Below, piece by piece: positions 60,149 through 64,000 of a stretch of 64,000 nucleotides of DNA. The first letter of the stretch is position 1. Every line of letters starts with the position of its first letter. A program made the position numbers and the translations under genes. The notes under the pieces are model-generated. The model saw only the letters and a list, made by a program, of their open reading frames with translations. It made no database searches and was not told the origin of the DNA. Source of the DNA: Methylomonas koyamae (GTDB taxonomy: Bacteria > Pseudomonadota > Gammaproteobacteria > Methylococcales > Methylomonadaceae); the NCBI RefSeq assembly GCF_019669905.1, contig NZ_AP019777.1, positions 2,480,001 through 2,544,000 of the forward strand. The letters run 5' to 3'.

Positions 60149-62338
60149 ATGACCCATTCCGCACCCGCGACCGGCGTCGACGGCCAGGCAGACCGGTTTC
60201 CGCAGGACATGCAGCAGCTACGCAAGCTGGTCATGACCGAGCTTACCGCATTACTGGAAAGCCAGACCCGCACCCGCATTTTCGCCAGCACCATCAGTAA
60301 TCAGATCCTGCGCGAACACGGCGCCATGCTGGCCGAGCTCGGCGCCAGCCTGGATCGGGTCGGCGACCGCGATGCGATGAGCCGGGTGCTGCAAACCACG
60401 TTGGCGCGCTGCGCCAACCTGGACCGGGCATTCGTCAAATTGACCGCCGAACGCCAGCGGCAATGGCGGAAAAACGGCGCGCAATTGCAGCGCGTCATCG
60501 ACGATTTCAGCACCACCACCCAATACCTGGCCTCGGTCTTGGTGGAAAAAGACTTGTTCGAGCGGCAAAGCAGCGTGTTGGAAAGCATCATCCTGTCCCA
60601 CGAAAAAGTTTCGCAGTGGAAGGAATTCGTCCAACAGATATTGAGCGGCTTTCACGCGATTTTTCCGTTCAATTTCTTTTTCATCGCCTTCGCCGAACAA
60701 AACGAGCTGTCGCTATATTTTTATTACCTGGGCGATTACAGCGACGAGATTCGCGGCCTGGTGCGCAGCAGAACCACGCAGGATTTGTTGCGGCAACTGG
60801 CCCTGCCCGACGACGCCCCGCTGAATATCGAGGAATTCCACATTCAGGCCAAAAACAGCAAATTGGTGACGATAGAAGACGTCAAGCTGATTTCGGTCGC
60901 GGTGCCGGAGCATACGCCGGGGCTGGCGGGATTGCTGGGCGTGGCCTTCGCCTCCGCGGTGCCGCTGAGCCACCAAGAACAGAGCATCATCCGCTCGTTG
61001 CTGTCGGTCATGGTCATGATCGTCGGCTCCAGCAAGGTGCTGAGCCGGACCCTGTCCGAGCTGGAATATTATTCGACCCACGATCCGCTGACCGGCATCC
61101 ACAACCGGCGCTATTTCAACGACATGTTGGAATACGAAATTCCGCGTTCCGAGCGGCACAACCACGAATTCTCGGTGTTGCTGCTGGATTTGGACGATTT
61201 CAAGGATATCAACGATTCCTACGGCCACCCGGTTGGCGACAGCGTGCTGATCAAAATCGCCGCGACCATCTGTACCCGGCTGCGGAAAGGCGATATTCCG
61301 GTGCGCATGGGCGGCGACGAATTCGCCATTATTTTGCCGGAAACGTCGTTGCAGGGCGCCAAGGACGTGGCCGAATCGATCAGGAGCAGCCTGCACGGCA
61401 TGTGTTTCGAAACCCCGGACGGCAAATCCTTTCACGTCAGTACTTCGGTCGGCGTCATTGGTTACCCCAGGGATGCGCAAAGCGTATCGGACCTGATGAG
61501 CGGCGTCGACATCGCGCTTTACCGGGCCAAGCAATTGGGCAAAAACGAAGTCTGCGTGTTCGACGCCGACGCCAATACGCCGCAGGCGCTGCAAGATAGC
61601 CGCAGCTTCGTCGAAGAACTGCGCCAGTCTTTGGCCGAAGACCGGTTTCAGCCCCATTTCCAACCCATCGTCGACTGCAAGACTGGTGAAATTTTCGCTT
61701 ACGAGTCGGTCGCGCGCCTGTCCCGAGCGGACGGCACCACGATGGCGGCCGGCTTGTTTATCGAAACCATCGAAAAATACGGCCTGAGCCGGGAGCTGGA
61801 CCGGATCATGGTCCGCAAAGTCATCGAAGCCAACAAAGCCAACATCGACCGCTCCGGCACGCCGCAGCGCCTGTTTATTAACCTGTCCGCCCAGGAAATC
61901 CAGGGCCGCGGCATTCTCGGCTTCGCCGAACAGCTATGCGAACAACTCGGCGTACCGCCCAGCAGCATCGTCTTCGAAATTCTGGAGCGCGACGCAATCG
62001 GCGACATGAGCCACATGGGCAAGTTTCTGGCGAATCTGCGCAAACAAGGTTTTGCCTTTGCGCTGGACGATTTCGGCAGCGGCTATAACTCCTTCCACTA
62101 CCTGCGGGAACTGCATTTCGAATACGTCAAGATCGACGGCGCCTTCGTCCGCAACATCGTCGATTCCAAGATCGATCTGGCCTTGGTCTCCAATCTGTCG
62201 CGGCTGTGCCGGGATTTGGGGATTTTGACTATCGGCGAGTATGTCGAATCGGCCGATATCTTGGAGGTGTTGCAGGACATCGGCATCGACTACGCCCAGG
62301 GCTTTCATTTGGGCATTCCCCAGAGTTCGCTGCCCTAG
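60149..62338 (+). CDS. GGDEF/EAL c-di-GMP protein coupled to the ODP sensor
   Basis: 729 residues from ATG 60149 with GGGGAG 8 bases upstream; a much longer frame to 59738 lies in the ODP gene. A helical N-terminal region (about 1-145) and a GAF-like region (about 150-305) precede GGDEF (MGGDEFAIIL intact, with HDPLTGIHNRRYF). A divergent EAL follows, where YESVARLSRADG replaces EALLR but INLSAQ, FEILERD, and ALDDFGSGYNSF remain. It has no TM helix and should be cytosolic. Synthesis seems more likely than hydrolysis, though the EAL glutamate persists. Confidence 0.87.
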   Translation: MTHSAPATGVDGQADRFPQDMQQLRKLVMTELTALLESQTRTRIFASTISNQILREHGAMLAELGASLDRVGDRDAMSRVLQTTLARCANLDRAFVKLTAERQRQWRKNGAQLQRVIDDFSTTTQYLASVLVEKDLFERQSSVLESIILSHEKVSQWKEFVQQILSGFHAIFPFNFFFIAFAEQNELSLYFYYLGDYSDEIRGLVRSRTTQDLLRQLALPDDAPLNIEEFHIQAKNSKLVTIEDVKLISVAVPEHTPGLAGLLGVAFASAVPLSHQEQSIIRSLLSVMVMIVGSSKVLSRTLSELEYYSTHDPLTGIHNRRYFNDMLEYEIPRSERHNHEFSVLLLDLDDFKDINDSYGHPVGDSVLIKIAATICTRLRKGDIPVRMGGDEFAIILPETSLQGAKDVAESIRSSLHGMCFETPDGKSFHVSTSVGVIGYPRDAQSVSDLMSGVDIALYRAKQLGKNEVCVFDADANTPQALQDSRSFVEELRQSLAEDRFQPHFQPIVDCKTGEIFAYESVARLSRADGTTMAAGLFIETIEKYGLSRELDRIMVRKVIEANKANIDRSGTPQRLFINLSAQEIQGRGILGFAEQLCEQLGVPPSSIVFEILERDAIGDMSHMGKFLANLRKQGFAFALDDFGSGYNSFHYLRELHFEYVKIDGAFVRNIVDSKIDLALVSNLSRLCRDLGILTIGEYVESADILEVLQDIGIDYAQGFHLGIPQSSLP

Positions 62339-62528
62339 CCCGCGGTTTGCCGCGCAACGTCTACTGATCGAGCGGCCTCGATACGGCTGCGTTCGGCACT
62401 GACGCCCGGCGCGCGTTCTCCAGTTTCGGCTTTGCATAGGCAACCCGACCGGCCTGCAATACAATAGTGCCTGCCAAACCGCCGTTCAGGCCGGTTACCG
62501 TTTCGTTTCAACCCAACCGCAAATCCAC

Positions 62529-63134
62529 ATGAGTAAAGACATCCGCATCCAACGCCTCAGCGGCGAAGCCTTGGTTCAATACATCCCGGAATTGGCGCGC
62601 CTGCGCATCGAAGTGTTCCGGGATTTTCCGTACCTGTACGACGGCGATTACGAATACGAAAAAAAATACCTGCAAACCTATATTAATTGCCCGGAAAGCG
62701 TGATCGTGCTGGCCTTCGACGGCGACAAGATCATCGGCGCCTCCACCGCAATTCCGTTGAAATACGAAACCGACGAAGTTAAAAAACCGTTCGTCGACAA
62801 CGGCTATAACCCGGACGACGTGTTTTATTGCGGCGAATCGGTGTTGAATAAGGCCTACCGCGGCTTGGGGATAGGCGTGAAATTCTTCGAACAACGCGAA
62901 GCGCACGCCGCCGACCTGGGCGGCTTCAAACACATCACCTTTTGCTGCGTCGAACGCCCGGCCGACCACCCGCGCCGGCCGGCCGATTACGTGCCGCTGG
63001 ACGCATTCTGGAACAAACGTAGTTATTTCAAACATCCTGAGCTGAAGACCACCTATTCCTGGAAGGATTTGGACGACAGCGAAGAAACGCCGAAACCGAT
63101 GACGTTCTGGCTGAAGGAGGAACGCAATGCCTAA
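62529..63134 (+). CDS. GNAT-family N-acetyltransferase
   Basis: 201 residues. LARLRIEVFRDFPYLYDGD, VLAFDGDKIIGASTAIPL and the acetyl-CoA loop VLNKAYRGLGIGVKFFEQRE (RGLGIG, near 115) mark a GNAT fold, followed by a family-specific C-terminus. Its stop overlaps the next gene by 8 nt, so the two are coupled and may act on the same small substrate. Confidence 0.85.
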   Translation: MSKDIRIQRLSGEALVQYIPELARLRIEVFRDFPYLYDGDYEYEKKYLQTYINCPESVIVLAFDGDKIIGASTAIPLKYETDEVKKPFVDNGYNPDDVFYCGESVLNKAYRGLGIGVKFFEQREAHAADLGGFKHITFCCVERPADHPRRPADYVPLDAFWNKRSYFKHPELKTTYSWKDLDDSEETPKPMTFWLKEERNA

Positions 63135-63987
63135 AATCGCCAGTGCCCAATACGACATCGGCTTCCTGGAAACCTGGGAAAACTTCGCCGCCAAGGCCAG
63201 CCGCTGGGTCAAGGAAGCCGCCGACAACCGGGCCGATATTCTGCTGTTTCCGGAATATGCCTGCATGGAACTGGCCTCGCTGTTTCCGCAGGAAATCTAC
63301 GCCAGCTTGTCCGGCCAGTTGGAAGCCTTGCAAAGCCTGTTGCCGCAATACCTGGAACTATTCAAATCACTGGCCGCGCAACACCGGGTTTACATCCAGG
63401 CCGGCACCTTTCCGGTCAAACACGACAACGGCGAATTCCGCAACCACGCTTATTTCTTTACGCCGCAGGGCGAGGTCGATTATCAGGAAAAACTGACGAT
63501 GACCCGCTTCGAAAACGAGCAATGGCACATTGCGCGCGGTCTGGAGATCAAGGTATTCGATACCGTATTCGGCAAAGTTGCCATCAACATCTGCTACGAC
63601 AGCGAATTTCCGCATTACGCCCGCCAGCAAACCGAGCGCGGCGCCACCTTGATCCTGGTCCCGAGCTGCACCGACACCGAAGCCGGCTACTACCGGGTGC
63701 GGATCGGCTGCCAGGCCCGCGCGCTGGAAAACCAATGTTACGTAGTGCAAGCCTCGTTGGTCGGCAATGCGGACTGGTCGGAAGCGGTCGACGTCAACTG
63801 CGGCGCCGCGGCGATCTACACTCCCGTGGACCGCGGCTTCCCCAACAACGGCATTCTGGCGATCGGCGAATACAACAAAGTGCAATGGGTCTATGCCGAC
63901 CTGGATTTAGCATCTGTGGAGACCGTGCGCAACGTCGGCCAAGTGTTCAATTACCGGGATTGGCCGAAACAGTTCGATTGCCGCTGA
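63127..63987 (+). CDS. Carbon-nitrogen hydrolase (nitrilase superfamily)
   Basis: 286 residues. Catalytic triad in order: E in LLFPEYACMEL, K in YQEKLTMTRFE and C in INICYDSEFP. Length matches a one-domain amidase of the nitrilase superfamily. The substrate is unknown; the GNAT neighbour suggests a two-step acylation/deacylation chemistry, but this is inference. The gene is complete, ending 13 bp before the window end. Confidence 0.92.
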   Translation: MPKIASAQYDIGFLETWENFAAKASRWVKEAADNRADILLFPEYACMELASLFPQEIYASLSGQLEALQSLLPQYLELFKSLAAQHRVYIQAGTFPVKHDNGEFRNHAYFFTPQGEVDYQEKLTMTRFENEQWHIARGLEIKVFDTVFGKVAINICYDSEFPHYARQQTERGATLILVPSCTDTEAGYYRVRIGCQARALENQCYVVQASLVGNADWSEAVDVNCGAAAIYTPVDRGFPNNGILAIGEYNKVQWVYADLDLASVETVRNVGQVFNYRDWPKQFDCR

Positions 63988-64000
63988 CGGCGGATGCCGG

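Noticed and set aside
1..64000. CRISPR array or rRNA operon
   Set aside because: No regularly spaced short direct repeats and no rRNA-like sequence seen anywhere in the window.

Overview
The window looks like chromosome of a gammaproteobacterial methanotroph of the Methylomonas type (inference). The gene complement is gammaproteobacterial (rpoS, fnr, ppx, sbcB, class I fbp, feoABC), and a secreted MxaD-like protein paired with a YVTN beta-propeller points to methylotrophy. A near-perfect dif site at 27208-27235 places the window at the replication terminus. FtsK-orienting octamers (GGGNAGGG) read by eye all point towards that site from both sides.

Layout. 1-15.4 kb is core: the end of mobB, a membrane J-domain protein, rpoS, an unknown gene overlapping ppx, an ABC-2 exporter, fnr, fbp, a FliK-like gene, an EVE-domain gene, and a signal-peptidase-like/MoxR/DUF58/TgpA-like cluster. 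15.4-27.2 kb is a filamentous-phage (inovirus) island at dif. A truncated left copy keeps the 3' part of zot, an IS3-family element (16184-17501), a DUF4145 cargo gene and a 190-bp intergenic repeat. A complete right copy carries repressor, small early genes, Rep, ssDNA-binding protein, coat proteins, pIII-like adhesin, pVI-like protein, Zot and an AT-hook coiled-coil regulator with a palindromic operator array, and ends in a second copy of the repeat and another regulator just before dif.

27.3-35.1 kb is core again: feoABC behind a Fur-like box, a small unknown gene, the MxaD/YVTN pair, sbcB, an aspartate aminotransferase and tRNA-Leu(UAA) with promoter and terminator. 35.2-39.4 kb, just after the tRNA, is accessory: a small membrane-protein gene with an in-frame amber codon, an MtfA-like peptidase, several small unknown genes, and hipBA with three operators spaced exactly 50 bp. 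39.4-43.0 kb is a copper-resistance cluster (copA, copB and small secreted proteins). 43.5-45.8 kb is a lone AT-rich NACHT NTPase, a candidate anti-phage NLR-like gene.

46.7-64 kb: a 5'-nucleotidase-family lipoprotein, a very large glycoside-phosphorylase-like protein, a DUF945-LprI fusion, two cyclic-di-GMP modules (TonB receptor-YfiR-GGDEF/EAL, and a diiron-type ODP oxygen-sensor-like protein followed by GGDEF/EAL), and a GNAT/nitrilase pair. The strongest leads are the dif-linked tandem inovirus with its operator array and structurally conserved hairpin, the NACHT gene, and the two c-di-GMP modules.
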